This document shows positions 15,426 through 24,054 of a DNA stretch of 24,128 nt, piece by piece. The translations under genes were made by a program, and so were the position numbers. This DNA is from JBQTKD01 sp052389435 (GTDB lineage Bacteria > Actinomycetota > Actinomycetes > Sporichthyales > Sporichthyaceae). The stretch's first letter is position 1. The number at the start of each line of letters is the position of its first letter. The stretch lies in NCBI GenBank assembly GCA_052389435.1, contig JBQTIB010000117.1, positions 1 to 24,128 of the forward strand, given 5' to 3'. Under the pieces are notes generated by a model. That model did no database searches. It was given only the letters and a program-made list of their open reading frames with translations, and was not told the DNA's origin.

Positions 15426-15786
15426 GTCAGCTTCACCTCGATCGATGTTTGGGGCGTGTTCGGCCACGCGCGTCCTGGTTTCGACGCGCTTCCCACGATC
15501 GCCGTTCCGTCCCCGGCTGCGCAGGGGCCGAAGGGGGGACCCCACATCGGCCGTTCGGCCCCCTCCCCGCCCAAGTCCGACAAATCGCCCACCCGACGGC
15601 ATCGAGCCGTGGAATTTCGCTTCTGGGCGGCGTCTGGGAACAGATGCGCTTCATCCGAAGTTCACATCACGGAGATACCAACGCCACGCCGCGACGCCAT
15701 TGTCGAGTTCCAGCGTTCGGGTTAGCGTGACGGCCTTCCCGGACCCAGAACTCGGACGGCGCTACCGCGCCGGAGAGGACTATTCA
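15426..15786. other. Divergent intergenic region between the GGDEF-EAL gene and a small hypothetical gene
   Basis: A 361-bp stretch with no convincing gene. On the minus strand it carries the GAGGTG ribosome-binding site of the GGDEF-EAL gene (about 15434-15439), but I see no clear promoter for it. On the plus strand it carries the TTGTCG/TAGCGT promoter described separately and GGAGAGG (15772-15778) before the small gene. Confidence 0.6.
15700..15728 (+). promoter_or_regulatory. Sigma-70-type promoter TTGTCG-n17-TAGCGT
   Basis: The -35 hexamer TTGTCG (15700-15705) and -10 hexamer TAGCGT (15723-15728) have the ideal 17-nt spacing. Transcription would start near 15735, giving a leader of about 50 nt to GTG 15787. 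It is the best two-part promoter in the window. Confidence 0.55.
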
Positions 15787-16011
15787 GTGTTCCCCGCAAC
15801 TCGCTCTCGACTCGGCACGATCACCGCGTTGGCTTTCGACGCGACGTTGACGGTGCTTTCGGAGCCCATTCATCGGGGTTCTCTCGCCAACGCGCGCAAC
15901 GCCCTCGAGGCACGTCGCACGGAGGATCTGGCCGCTCAGGCGAACTGGCGCCAGTTCTCCGATCGCAACGCCCTCCCGACCGTCGCGGCCCGGCCGCGAG
16001 TCATGGTCTGA
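15787..16011 (+). CDS. Small hypothetical protein (74 aa)
   Basis: The start GTG 15787 is preceded by GGAGAGG at 8 nt and by a well-spaced promoter at 15700-15728, which is the main support for a real gene. The protein begins VFPATRSRLGTITALAFD and its middle is a helical, charged segment (HRGSLANARNALEARRTEDLAAQANWRQF) ending in a Pro/Arg-rich tail. No domain is recognised and there is no clear signal peptide or membrane helix. Third positions are mostly G/C but less so than in neighbouring genes. It precedes hrpA by 60 nt, with a separate -10 element for hrpA between them. A longer upstream extension of the frame to 15307 overlaps the opposite-strand GGDEF-EAL gene and is rejected. Confidence 0.5.
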   Translation: MFPATRSRLGTITALAFDATLTVLSEPIHRGSLANARNALEARRTEDLAAQANWRQFSDRNALPTVAARPRVMV

Positions 16012-16055
16012 ACGACCGTCCAGAAATAGGACGACGTTCCACCGCACCGAAGCAT

Positions 16056-16061
16056 TAGATT
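16056..16061 (+). promoter_or_regulatory. -10 element TAGATT, near-leaderless start of hrpA
   Basis: TAGATT lies 10 nt before ATG 16072, so transcription is predicted to begin within about 4 nt of the start codon. No Shine-Dalgarno sequence is present before the ATG, which fits a leaderless or nearly leaderless mRNA. No clear -35 is seen. Confidence 0.45.
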
Positions 16062-16071
16062 CGGCCCTGCA

Positions 16072-19000
16072 ATGGCGGGGAACTCTGCAAGCTTCGACGT
16101 CGACCTGCTCCGCAGGCGGCTGGCGGAGCTGTCGCTACGCGACGCCCATCAATTGGGGCGGCGCCTCGAACGACTCACTCGTTCCAAAGAAGCCCGGCGC
16201 GGCGACACCGACGCGTCGGGCTTCTTCGCGGAACTCGAGAGCGCCGAGGCGCGCATCGCCGCGCGCGCGGCCTCGGTACCCGTGCCGAGCTATCCCGAAG
16301 AGCTGCCGATCACCGCGCACCTCGAGAGCATCCGCGACGCGCTGCGGGAACACCAGGTCGTCGTCGTCGCCGGCGAGACCGGTTCGGGCAAGACCACCCA
16401 GCTGCCCAAGCTCTGCCTGGACCTCGGCCGGGGCGTGCGCGGCCAGATCGGGCACACCCAGCCGCGACGCCTCGCGGCCCGCACGGTCGCGGACCGCGTC
16501 GCCGAAGAGTTGGGTACCGACCTCGGGGACCTCGTCGGGTACACGGTCCGGTTCAACGACCGGGTGAAGCCGCAGACGCTGATCCGGGTGATGACCGACG
16601 GCATCCTGCTGACCCAGATCCGCAGCGACCCGCGGCTGCTGAGCTACGACACCCTCATCGTCGACGAGGCCCACGAGCGCAGCCTCAACATCGACTTCAT
16701 CCTCGGCTACCTGCACCGCCTGCTTCCGACCCGCCCGGACCTGAAGCTGGTCGTCACCTCGGCGACGATCGACACCGCGCGGTTCGCGGAGCACTTCGCC
16801 ACCTCCGTCGGCACGGTGCCGGTGGTCGAGGTGTCCGGGCGCGGGTATCCCGTCGAGCTTCGGTACCGGCCCCTTCCGGCGGACGGCGAGGACGAGGCGC
16901 GAGACCAGGCAACAGCGGTGTGCGAGGCCGTCGACGAACTCCTCGGCGAGGGCCCCGGCGACGTGCTGGTGTTCCTGTCCGGCGAGCGGGAGATCCGCGA
17001 CACCGCCGACGCCCTGTCCGCCTCGCTGAGGACGCGCCCCGGCGGGATGCCCGTCGAAGTCCTCCCCCTCTACGCGCGGCTGTCCGTCGCCGAACAGCAC
17101 CGGGTGTTCGCCCCGCACCCCGGGCGCCGGGTCGTGCTCTCGACCAACGTCGCCGAAACCTCGCTGACCGTTCCGGGCATTCGGTACGTCGTCGACGCGG
17201 GTACCGCGCGCATCTCCCGGTACAGCGTGCGCCGCAAGGTGCAGCGCCTGCCGATCGAGCCGGTCTCGCAGGCCTCGGCGAACCAGCGCTCCGGCCGCTG
17301 CGGACGCGTCGCGCCGGGCGTCGCGATCCGCCTCTACGACGAGACGGACTTCCTCGCGCGGCCGGCGTTCACCGAACCGGAGATCCTGCGGACCAACCTC
17401 GCCTCGGTGATCCTGTCGATGGCCACGGCCGGGCTCGGAGACGTCGCGGACTTCCCGTTCCTCGATCCGCCGGATCGGCGGGCCATCGCCGACGGCGTCC
17501 AACTCCTGGAAGAACTCGGGGCGCTGGCGAACGGGGAGATCACCGAACTCGGCCGTCGCCTCGCCGTCCTGCCCGTCGACCCGCGCCTCGGGCGAATGAT
17601 CCTCGCGGCGGACGACCTCGGCGCGCTGCGCGAGGTCATCGTCGTCGCGGCGGCGCTGTCCATCCAGGATCCGCGCGAGGCGCCCGCCGACAACCGCGAG
17701 GCGGCTCGGGCGATGCACGCCCGGTTCAACGACGACGCCTCCGACTTCGTGTCGTGGCTGAACCTGTGGTCCTACCTGCGCGAGCAACAGCAGGAGCGCA
17801 GCTCGGCGAGCTTCCGCAAGATGTGTCTCAAGGAGCACCTGCACTGGCTGCGCATCCGGGAGTGGCAGGACCTCGTCGCCCAACTGCGCGAGGTCGCCGG
17901 ATCGATCGGGCTGCGGTGGAACTCCAACCCCGCGGGGCCCGCGCAGGTCCACGAGGCGATGCTGACCGGGTTGCTCACCAACGTGGGCATGAAGGATCCG
18001 CAGGCAACGGACGGGTCGTTCCTCGGCCCGCGCAACGTGCGGTTCGCGATCTTCCCGGGCTCCTCGCTCTCGCGGCGCGCGCCCCGCTGGGTGATGGCCG
18101 CGGAGCTCGTCGAGACCTCGCGCCTGTTTGCGCGAACGGTCGCGAAGGTGGAGCCGGAGGCGATCGAGGCCGCCGCCGCGCACGTGGTCACCCGGACCTA
18201 CTCCGAGCCGCACTGGGAGCGTCGCCGCGGCGGCGTGGTGGCGCTGGAGCGGGTGCTGCTCTACGGGCTGCCGCTGGTGGTCGGGCGCAAGGTCGACTAC
18301 GCACGGATCGACCCGGTCCTGTGCCGCGAGGAGTTCATCCGCCACGCACTGGTGGAGGAGGACTGGGACTCCCATCACCGCTTCCTCGCGCACAACAAGA
18401 GGCTGCGCGCGCAGGCCGTCGAACTCGAGGAGCGGTCCCGCCGCCGGGGCCTGGTGATCGACGACGAGGCCCTCTACGCCTTCTACGACGCGAAGATCCC
18501 CGCCGACGTGGTCTCGGGCCGCCACTTCGACGGCTGGTGGAAGAAGCGCAAGCGCAACCACCCCGACGACCTCGACCTGAACCTGGCGATGCTGCAGTCC
18601 GCGGCCGCGGCCGAGATCGCGCCCGAGGACTTCCCCGACACCTGGTCGCACGGCGGCGAGGAGTTGGCGCTGCACTACGAGTTCGCGCCCGGGGAGGTCC
18701 TCGACGGCGTGACCGTCGAGGTGCCGCTCGCGGTGCTGAACCGCATCGATCCGACGACCTTCGACTGGGGCGTGCCGGGGCTGCGCGAGGAACTCGTGAC
18801 GGCGCTGATCCGCAGCCTGCCCAAGGGAATCCGGCGCAGCTTCTCCCCCGCCGCCTCCTTCGCCGCGGCCGCGCTGCCGCGGCTGAACCCCGCCGAGGGC
18901 GGCTCGATCCTGATTCAACTCGCACGCGACCTGACCGCGGCGGGCAGCGTGACGGTGACGCCGGAGGACTTCGACGTCGAGCGCGTCCCGACCTGGCTGC

Positions 19001-20004
19001 GTCCGACCTTCCGGGTCCGCGGAACCGGCGGCGCGGCCCTGGGCCAGGACAAGGACCTCGCCGCGCTGCAGCGCAAACACAGCCCCGACCTCCGCGCCCT
19101 GGTCTCGGCGGGCACCGCGGAACTCGAGCGTGCGAACCTGGCGGGCTGGCCCGACCTCGCGCAGATTCCGGTCACCCACGAGCACGTGGTCGACGGTCGG
19201 ATCGTGCGCGGCTACCCGGCGCTGGTCGTCGAGGCCAACGGGGCCGTGGCCCTGCGGGTGCTCACCGACGCCCACCAGGCCGAGACCGAGTTGGCGCTCG
19301 GCGTTCGCCGACTGCTGATGCGCGCGGTGGGCTCGCCTGTCAAGAGTCTGCTCGGAGAACTGACGACGGCTCAGAAGCTGGCGCTCGCGAGCGCTCCGCA
19401 TGCGAACGGCGCCGTGCTGTGGGAGGACGCCACCGCTGCGGCGGTCGATGCGATCGTCGCAGCGCACGGCGGCCCGGCCCGGGACCGCAACGGCTTCGAG
19501 GTACTGACCACCGCGGTGCGGGGCCAGTTGCGCGAGCGCCTGCGCGAGGTCCTCAAACACGCCGTGAAGATTCTGACGGCGGCTCAACAGGTGGACCGCG
19601 ACCTGGCCGCCGCGGCGAACGGTCCGTTCAAGGAGGCCATCGCCGACGCCCGCGAGCAGTACGACGCCCTGCTGTACTCCGGCTTCGTGGCCGAGACGGG
19701 CCTCGCCCAACTGCCGCACCTTCCCCGCTACCTGCAGGGCATCGCCCGCCGCCTCGAACGCCTGCCCGCGGACCCGGTGCGCGACGCCGCCCGCACCGCC
19801 ACGGTCCGTCAACTGTCCCGGGAGTACGCACAGTTGGTCGGCGCCCTGCCCTCCTCCCGCCGCCGAGACCCCGACGTCGTCGAGATTCGCTGGCTGATCG
19901 AAGAGTTGCGGGTCAGCCTGTTCGCGCAGATGCTGGGCACGGCGGTCCCCGTCTCGGAAAAGCGCATCCTCAAGGCGATGGACGACGTCGAAGCCGCCGA
20001 GTAG
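16072..20004 (+). CDS. hrpA: ATP-dependent RNA helicase HrpA (DEAH box)
   Basis: A 1310-aa DEAH-box RNA helicase, close to the usual HrpA length (about 1300 aa). Motifs in order: GETGSGKTTQ (Walker A, from residue 101), TQPRRLAARTVA, VDEAHERS (DEAH at 198-201), TSATID, LVFLSGEREIRD, STNVAETSLTVPGI and QRSGRCGRVAPG. These are followed by the winged-helix/HA2 region, an OB-fold and the long C-terminal DUF3418 part typical of bacterial HrpA (SPAASFAAAALPRL, PDLRALVSAGTAELERANL...WPD). The enzyme acts on RNA in the cytoplasm; in E. coli HrpA is linked to mRNA processing and rescue of stalled ribosomes. Start ATG 16072 lacks a Shine-Dalgarno but has a TAGATT -10 box 10 nt upstream. It converges on the next gene with 21 nt between the stops. 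Confidence 0.93.
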   Translation: MAGNSASFDVDLLRRRLAELSLRDAHQLGRRLERLTRSKEARRGDTDASGFFAELESAEARIAARAASVPVPSYPEELPITAHLESIRDALREHQVVVVAGETGSGKTTQLPKLCLDLGRGVRGQIGHTQPRRLAARTVADRVAEELGTDLGDLVGYTVRFNDRVKPQTLIRVMTDGILLTQIRSDPRLLSYDTLIVDEAHERSLNIDFILGYLHRLLPTRPDLKLVVTSATIDTARFAEHFATSVGTVPVVEVSGRGYPVELRYRPLPADGEDEARDQATAVCEAVDELLGEGPGDVLVFLSGEREIRDTADALSASLRTRPGGMPVEVLPLYARLSVAEQHRVFAPHPGRRVVLSTNVAETSLTVPGIRYVVDAGTARISRYSVRRKVQRLPIEPVSQASANQRSGRCGRVAPGVAIRLYDETDFLARPAFTEPEILRTNLASVILSMATAGLGDVADFPFLDPPDRRAIADGVQLLEELGALANGEITELGRRLAVLPVDPRLGRMILAADDLGALREVIVVAAALSIQDPREAPADNREAARAMHARFNDDASDFVSWLNLWSYLREQQQERSSASFRKMCLKEHLHWLRIREWQDLVAQLREVAGSIGLRWNSNPAGPAQVHEAMLTGLLTNVGMKDPQATDGSFLGPRNVRFAIFPGSSLSRRAPRWVMAAELVETSRLFARTVAKVEPEAIEAAAAHVVTRTYSEPHWERRRGGVVALERVLLYGLPLVVGRKVDYARIDPVLCREEFIRHALVEEDWDSHHRFLAHNKRLRAQAVELEERSRRRGLVIDDEALYAFYDAKIPADVVSGRHFDGWWKKRKRNHPDDLDLNLAMLQSAAAAEIAPEDFPDTWSHGGEELALHYEFAPGEVLDGVTVEVPLAVLNRIDPTTFDWGVPGLREELVTALIRSLPKGIRRSFSPAASFAAAALPRLNPAEGGSILIQLARDLTAAGSVTVTPEDFDVERVPTWLRPTFRVRGTGGAALGQDKDLAALQRKHSPDLRALVSAGTAELERANLAGWPDLAQIPVTHEHVVDGRIVRGYPALVVEANGAVALRVLTDAHQAETELALGVRRLLMRAVGSPVKSLLGELTTAQKLALASAPHANGAVLWEDATAAAVDAIVAAHGGPARDRNGFEVLTTAVRGQLRERLREVLKHAVKILTAAQQVDRDLAAAANGPFKEAIADAREQYDALLYSGFVAETGLAQLPHLPRYLQGIARRLERLPADPVRDAARTATVRQLSREYAQLVGALPSSRRRDPDVVEIRWLIEELRVSLFAQMLGTAVPVSEKRILKAMDDVEAAE

Positions 20005-20025
20005 CGCGCCCGGGCACCGCCGCCA

Positions 20026-21483
20026 CTAGCCCGGCGGCGGGTTGAGCAGTTGGTCGACCGGGGCGAAGTCGTCGCGCAGCACTCGTGCGCCGCCCGCGAA
20101 GGTCGCGACGTCGGCCCCCGTCCGCACGACGTACTGCGGGGCGTCGCGGCCGACCGCGTCGGCGAAGGAGGGCAGCGGTGCGTCGGAGGCGACCAACAGG
20201 ATGTTGCCGCCGCCGAAGGTGTCGAGCACCTCCGGCGAGGCGACCACGGCGACGTTGCGGAACACCGACGCGATCGTGGCGACTTCGGCTCGGGCGAAGT
20301 GCGCCGGGGTGTAGTCGATGACGTTGACCAGGTACACCCCGTCCGGGCCGAGGATGCGCCGGACCTCGCGCACGACCTCACGCGTCGTCAGGTGCCACGG
20401 CACCGAAATTCCACCGAACGCGTCCATGACCACCAGGTCGCGTGTTTCGTCGCCCTGGTCCGACAGCGCCAGGCGCCCGTCGCGCACCGACACCTCGATC
20501 CCGTTGCCGGTGACCAGACCCAGCCGTTCGCGGGCGAGATCCACGACCCCGCCGTCGATCTCGACGACGAGGTTGTCGCTGCCCGGCCGGGTGGCGGCGA
20601 GGTAGCGCGGCAGCGTCGCGGCGCCGCCGCCGACGTGCAACGCCTTCAGGGGCGCCCCGGCCGGACGCATGGCGTCCACCACCGCGGCGAACGCGCGGAT
20701 GTAGGCGAACTCGAGGTGACGCGGGTCGGCCAGGTCGACGTAGGAGTGCCGCAGGGTGTCCAACTGCAGGGTCCGTCCGGTCGCCCTGTTCGGATCGACC
20801 ACGACGCTCGCGCAGTGGTAGGCGGTCTCGACGTCGCAGGGTTGCGGCGCGAACAGCGTCGCCGCGCCCAGCACCGTCGCGCCGACGCCGCCGGCGCCGG
20901 CCGCGGGCAGTTCCGAACGCAGGCACATCGCAAGACCGAGGCCGATCAGACCGAGCCCGAGCACGAACAGGATGCGGGAGACCGGGGCCGCGGACACCAG
21001 CAGGAATCCGGTCAGGAAGGTGCCGAACAGCGCTCCGAGCGTGCCGAGCCCCGAAAGGCTTCCGACGACCGAGCCGGTCCGGGCCAGCGACCCCAGTTGG
21101 GTCTTGACCACGATGGGACTGACTGCGGACAGCAGCGCGGCGGGCACGAACACGGCCAGGGCCGTGATGGCGAACACGGCCCCGTCGTCCGCGTTCTCGA
21201 TCGCCTCGCCGACGGCGCGCACGGTGGGCGCGACGAACAGGATCAGCCCGCCGCCGCCGACGAGCAGCGGCCCGAGGAGTCGGCGCGGGTTCAGTCGGTC
21301 GGCGGCGAGACCACCGGCCCACGAACCGAGCGCGATGGCGCCGAGGGCCATGCCGATCACCGCCGTGCTGACCTCGAGGGTGATGCCGACGTAGGGCGCA
21401 ACCAGCCGCAGACTGAGGATCTCCAGGACCAGTACCGCAGCCGAGGAGACGAAGACCAGGACGGCCGCGAGGATCGAGTTCAC
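20026..21483 (-). CDS. Membrane protein fused to a spermidine-synthase-like domain
   Basis: A 485-aa fusion. About seven hydrophobic helices fill the first 220 residues (SILAAVLVFVSSAAVLVLEIL, VSTAVIGMALGAIALGSWAGG and others), resembling half a transporter. Residues about 265-440 form an aminopropyltransferase-like Rossmann domain: LHVGGGAATLPRYLA for nucleotide binding, NLVVEIDGGVVDLAR, VRDGRLAL and LVVMDAFGG with the usual acidic residue. The putrescine-binding N-terminal strands of true spermidine synthase are missing, so actual polyamine synthesis is doubtful; a membrane-linked transferase is as likely. The GTG start is preceded by AGGAAGAGG. It begins 34 nt after the methyltransferase gene on the same strand, so the two are probably co-transcribed. 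Confidence 0.85.
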   Translation of the reverse strand: MNSILAAVLVFVSSAAVLVLEILSLRLVAPYVGITLEVSTAVIGMALGAIALGSWAGGLAADRLNPRRLLGPLLVGGGGLILFVAPTVRAVGEAIENADDGAVFAITALAVFVPAALLSAVSPIVVKTQLGSLARTGSVVGSLSGLGTLGALFGTFLTGFLLVSAAPVSRILFVLGLGLIGLGLAMCLRSELPAAGAGGVGATVLGAATLFAPQPCDVETAYHCASVVVDPNRATGRTLQLDTLRHSYVDLADPRHLEFAYIRAFAAVVDAMRPAGAPLKALHVGGGAATLPRYLAATRPGSDNLVVEIDGGVVDLARERLGLVTGNGIEVSVRDGRLALSDQGDETRDLVVMDAFGGISVPWHLTTREVVREVRRILGPDGVYLVNVIDYTPAHFARAEVATIASVFRNVAVVASPEVLDTFGGGNILLVASDAPLPSFADAVGRDAPQYVVRTGADVATFAGGARVLRDDFAPVDQLLNPPPG

Positions 21484-21517
21484 GCCTCTTCCTACCTTTC
21501 CAAGCCGGCAGTTGCCT

Positions 21518-22987
21518 CTAGTCGGACAGGAAGCCGTCGGCGACGAGTTCGCGAACCACCGGCAGCAGCCGCGCGCGCAGCTCGGAGGCGGACTCGCCCA
21601 GAACCTCCGCGACGGCGTCGATCAGGACGCCGAGCGGGACGTCCCCGTCGCAGGCGCCGACGAGCGCGGCGGTTGCCGTGTCGACCCCTCGTTCGCGGTG
21701 TAGCCCGTTGGTCTGATGCAGAGTCACCTTCTCCGGGTCTTCGAAGCCGGGCGGGCCGACGTGCCCTTGGACGACGTCGCGCCCGACCCACAGGCGCGCG
21801 GCCAGCAGAGCGGCGTCGTCGCGGTGGCGGTGCAGCCAGTCCCAGCGGTCCAAGGTCTCGGCGACGTGCGGGCCGAGAGGGCGCGCCACGGGCTGCGGCC
21901 AGTCCTCGACGACCTGGGTCGGGACGGCGGCGTCGGTACGGTGCAGCACGATCCAGCCGAAGCCGACGGCTTCGATGCCCGCCTCCTCCAAGCGGGTCAG
22001 CCAGGCGTCGTAGCGGTCGAGGTAGTCGGGCGCGGCGACGTCGCCGCAGTCGTGCAGCCACAGCGACACGTAGGCGGCGGGGTCCAGCGTCTCGCGCTGC
22101 AGCACCCACGCGTCCACTCCGGGCGGCAGCCAGCCGGCCACCTGCTCGCGCCAGTCGCGACCGCGCCGGTGGGCCCAGTTCGCGAGCAGTTGACAGCGAC
22201 CGCCTGGGTTGAGGCGCTGCGGCGCGGCGGCGACCAGGGAACGGCACAGGCCGTCCTCGGCGGCGCCGCCGTCGCGGTAGACCCGGTGTCCGGCGCCGGT
22301 CCCGCCCCCGCCGATCGCAAACGGCGGGTTGGCGACGATCAGGTCGAACCGCTCGTCGGCCACCGGCTCGAACCCGGCGCCGTGGCGCAGGTCGAGGGAC
22401 ACCCCCGAGAGACCCGCGCTGAGCCTGGCGAGGTCGAGGGCACGCGGCAGCAGGTCGGTGGCGACGACCCGATCGGCGTGCCGGGAAAGGTGCAGCGCCT
22501 GCACCCCGCAACCGGTCCCGACGTCGAGGGCGGACGCCACCGGCTGACGAATCGTCAGCTCGGCAAGCGACATCGAGGCGCCACCGATGCCCAGGACGTG
22601 CTCGGGCTGGACCGGCCGCACCCTGGCGTCGAGGCCGGTGCCGAGGTCGGAGACCACGTAGAAGCCTTCGTCGTGGGGACGCACGTCGAGTGCCGCCCGG
22701 ACCTGCTCCCCATCGGCTCGAACGAGTCCGCACGTCTGGGCGGCCGCCAACGGCAGCGCGCCCTTGGCCGCCGCCGCGTCTACCTCCTGTTGGAGCAGGA
22801 AGAGCCGGACCAGGGTCGCGAGCCGATCGCCCGGATCCCGCTCGGCGCAGGCGCGGCGGGCCGGAACGGTCTCGTTGCGCGAGAGTGCCGCGACGGCGAC
22901 GTTGCCGAGAAGGTCGGCGACTCCGTCGGCGGTGTAGTCGGCGCGCTCGAAGGCCTCGCGCAGGTGGTCGAGATCGGTGAAGGACAC
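21518..22987 (-). CDS. Class I SAM-dependent methyltransferase with NPPF motif
   Basis: A 489-aa protein with a central Rossmann methyltransferase domain. SAM-binding motif I is ALDVGTGCGVQALHLS (about residues 151-166), followed by RVVATDLLPRALDLARL and the catalytic NPPF (220-223) in DLIVANPPFAIGGGG. NPP(F/Y) is characteristic of enzymes methylating nitrogen in nucleic acids or glutamine (RsmC/TrmN6/HemK-type); the substrate here is unknown. A helical N-terminal domain of about 140 residues and a long C-terminal domain (QVVEDWPQPV...WVGRDVVQGHVGPPGFEDPEKVTLHQTNGL) flank it; this three-part layout recurs in actinomycete proteins annotated only as methyltransferases. The GTG start has GGAAGG 8 nt upstream. 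It probably leads an operon with the spermidine-synthase-like gene and is divergent from the small membrane-protein gene 92 nt away. Confidence 0.87.
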   Translation of the reverse strand: MSFTDLDHLREAFERADYTADGVADLLGNVAVAALSRNETVPARRACAERDPGDRLATLVRLFLLQQEVDAAAAKGALPLAAAQTCGLVRADGEQVRAALDVRPHDEGFYVVSDLGTGLDARVRPVQPEHVLGIGGASMSLAELTIRQPVASALDVGTGCGVQALHLSRHADRVVATDLLPRALDLARLSAGLSGVSLDLRHGAGFEPVADERFDLIVANPPFAIGGGGTGAGHRVYRDGGAAEDGLCRSLVAAAPQRLNPGGRCQLLANWAHRRGRDWREQVAGWLPPGVDAWVLQRETLDPAAYVSLWLHDCGDVAAPDYLDRYDAWLTRLEEAGIEAVGFGWIVLHRTDAAVPTQVVEDWPQPVARPLGPHVAETLDRWDWLHRHRDDAALLAARLWVGRDVVQGHVGPPGFEDPEKVTLHQTNGLHRERGVDTATAALVGACDGDVPLGVLIDAVAEVLGESASELRARLLPVVRELVADGFLSD

Positions 22988-23079
22988 GCACCCATCCTTC
23001 CCGACGCCGCCTCGTTCGGCCGCCCGCCGCTTCGGGGGGTCGCCGGGGTGCGGCGCGCCCCGACTGTCAGGATGAAGCC

Positions 23080-23373
23080 GTGGCGAAACACGAGGACGAC
23101 ATCGAGCGTCTGCTGGCGGAGGCCGAGGGGGCTATCGGCGGTCGAGGCGCCCGGACGCCGGCGCGCGGCGAGCCCGCGCCCGCACGCGCGCCGGGCAAGC
23201 TCGAGATGTCCGCCCGCGTCGGGGCGGTGGCCGGTGCGCTGGCCGCGGCGGTCGTGTTCGGGCTGTTCGCGGTACTGCCGTTCTTCGGCGCCTTCTCCGG
23301 CGCCGCCGGGGCGTTCGTGGCCACGTTCTTCATCGTGTCCGCACAGCGCTTCACCGGACGCAGGAAGAAGTAG
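23080..23373 (+). CDS. Small membrane protein with two transmembrane helices
   Basis: A 97-aa protein. An acidic helix (DDIERLLAEAEGAI, residues 6-19) and a Pro/Ala/Arg linker precede two hydrophobic helices at about 47-69 (VGAVAGALAAAVVFGLFAVLPFF) and 71-89 (AFSGAAGAFVATFFIVSAQ), and the protein ends in a basic tail (RFTGRRKK). The positive tail suggests both termini are cytoplasmic. I do not recognise the family. The GTG start has AGGATGAAG just upstream, and CAGGAT 6 nt upstream could double as a degenerate -10 box. It lies divergent from the methyltransferase and only 7 nt from the end of the convergent 147-aa gene. Confidence 0.75.
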   Translation: MAKHEDDIERLLAEAEGAIGGRGARTPARGEPAPARAPGKLEMSARVGAVAGALAAAVVFGLFAVLPFFGAFSGAAGAFVATFFIVSAQRFTGRRKK

Positions 23374-23380
23374 CCCGCCC

Positions 23381-23824
23381 CTACTTCTTGCCGGGCAGCT
23401 TCACCGACACGGAACGGACGCCGTCGCGACGACGGGTGCCCTTGCCCGTGTAGGCCAGCAGGGCCAGGCCCGGCAGCACCTCGACGGCGGAGCCGGTGGC
23501 GAGCAACTCGTCGAGATCGGTCGGGCCCTCGGCGTCGATCCCCAGCTCGACCAGCACCTCCTCGGTGGCGATCTCGACCGGGATCAACGCGAGCGGCGCG
23601 GCCAGCTTCACCCGAGAGGCCTTGACGGCCCGATGCACGGCGGCGACGTCCGACCCGGCGATGGCCCATCCCTCTTCGCCGGCGGCCAGGACGAGCGCGT
23701 TCGCCAGCGCGTACTGGCCCTCGTCGCTGATCGGCGACAGATCGGCGTGGAGGCCGGAGCCCAGCGCGGTGAGGACGGTGAAGAGATCGAGCTCCACGAG
23801 CTCGGGATTCTGGGAGTCGGCCAT
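23381..23824 (-). CDS. Hypothetical protein (147 aa)
   Basis: A cytoplasmic-looking alpha/beta protein with no signal peptide or membrane helix. Recognisable stretches are ELDLFTVLTALGSGLHADLSPI, YALANALVLAAGEEGWAIAGSDV, ALIPVEIATEEVLVELGID and a basic end (GKGTRRRDGVRSVSVKLPGKK). I cannot assign a family or function. ATG 23824 (MADSQNPEL) is chosen over the upstream in-frame ATG at 23848 because a TACCCT hexamer ends 6 nt before it and no Shine-Dalgarno is present, indicating a leaderless message. Codon use is typical of the genome. It converges with the small membrane-protein gene, the two stops being 7 nt apart with no room for a separate terminator. Confidence 0.7.
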   Translation of the reverse strand: MADSQNPELVELDLFTVLTALGSGLHADLSPISDEGQYALANALVLAAGEEGWAIAGSDVAAVHRAVKASRVKLAAPLALIPVEIATEEVLVELGIDAEGPTDLDELLATGSAVEVLPGLALLAYTGKGTRRRDGVRSVSVKLPGKK

Positions 23825-23830
23825 GTGCCC

Positions 23831-23836
23831 AGGGTA
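23831..23836 (-). promoter_or_regulatory. -10 element TACCCT, leaderless start of the 147-aa gene
   Basis: On the minus strand TACCCT is followed by GGGCAC and then ATG 23824. The spacing is the same as for accD and the PHP gene. A poor -35 (TTCGGG) lies 18 nt upstream. Confidence 0.5.
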
Positions 23837-23948
23837 GCCAAGAGGCAAATGGCTCCCGAACCCACGAACAGGTGTGACCTTCTTCGACGGCTACTGCTTC
23901 GCCCGCCTCCCTGGTCACTCGTGCGCCGCTAGCGCAGTAGCGCACCGT

Positions 23949-23962
23949 CTACTCGCGAGTAG
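23949..23962. promoter_or_regulatory. 14-bp perfect palindrome, possible operator
   Basis: CTACTCGCGAGTAG is a perfect palindrome about 125 bp upstream of the 147-aa gene. A second inverted repeat, GTGCGC/GCGCAC (23921-23926, 23940-23945), lies beside it. The 230-bp stretch 23825-24054 otherwise shows no convincing gene. The symmetric TACT...AGTA form is reminiscent of TetR-family operators, but no regulator is present here. Confidence 0.4.
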
Positions 23963-24054
23963 CCGTTCGGGTGCCCACGCGGCCGGGCTCGGACCGCTTC
24001 GAAAAACGGGGAGGGTACCGAGGGCGATGCCGCCGGACCCAAGCAGCCGCTGGG

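Noticed and set aside
12633..15725. 1030-codon plus-strand frame opposite the GGDEF-EAL gene
   Set aside because: The product is Gly/Val/Asp-rich with no domains; the opposite strand encodes intact GGDEF and EAL motifs.
16135..19812. 1225-codon minus-strand frame opposite hrpA
   Set aside because: Antisense shadow; the plus strand carries every helicase motif in order.
20050..22212. Long plus-strand frame opposite the spermidine-synthase-like and methyltransferase genes
   Set aside because: His/Arg/Asp-rich shadow with no recognisable domain.
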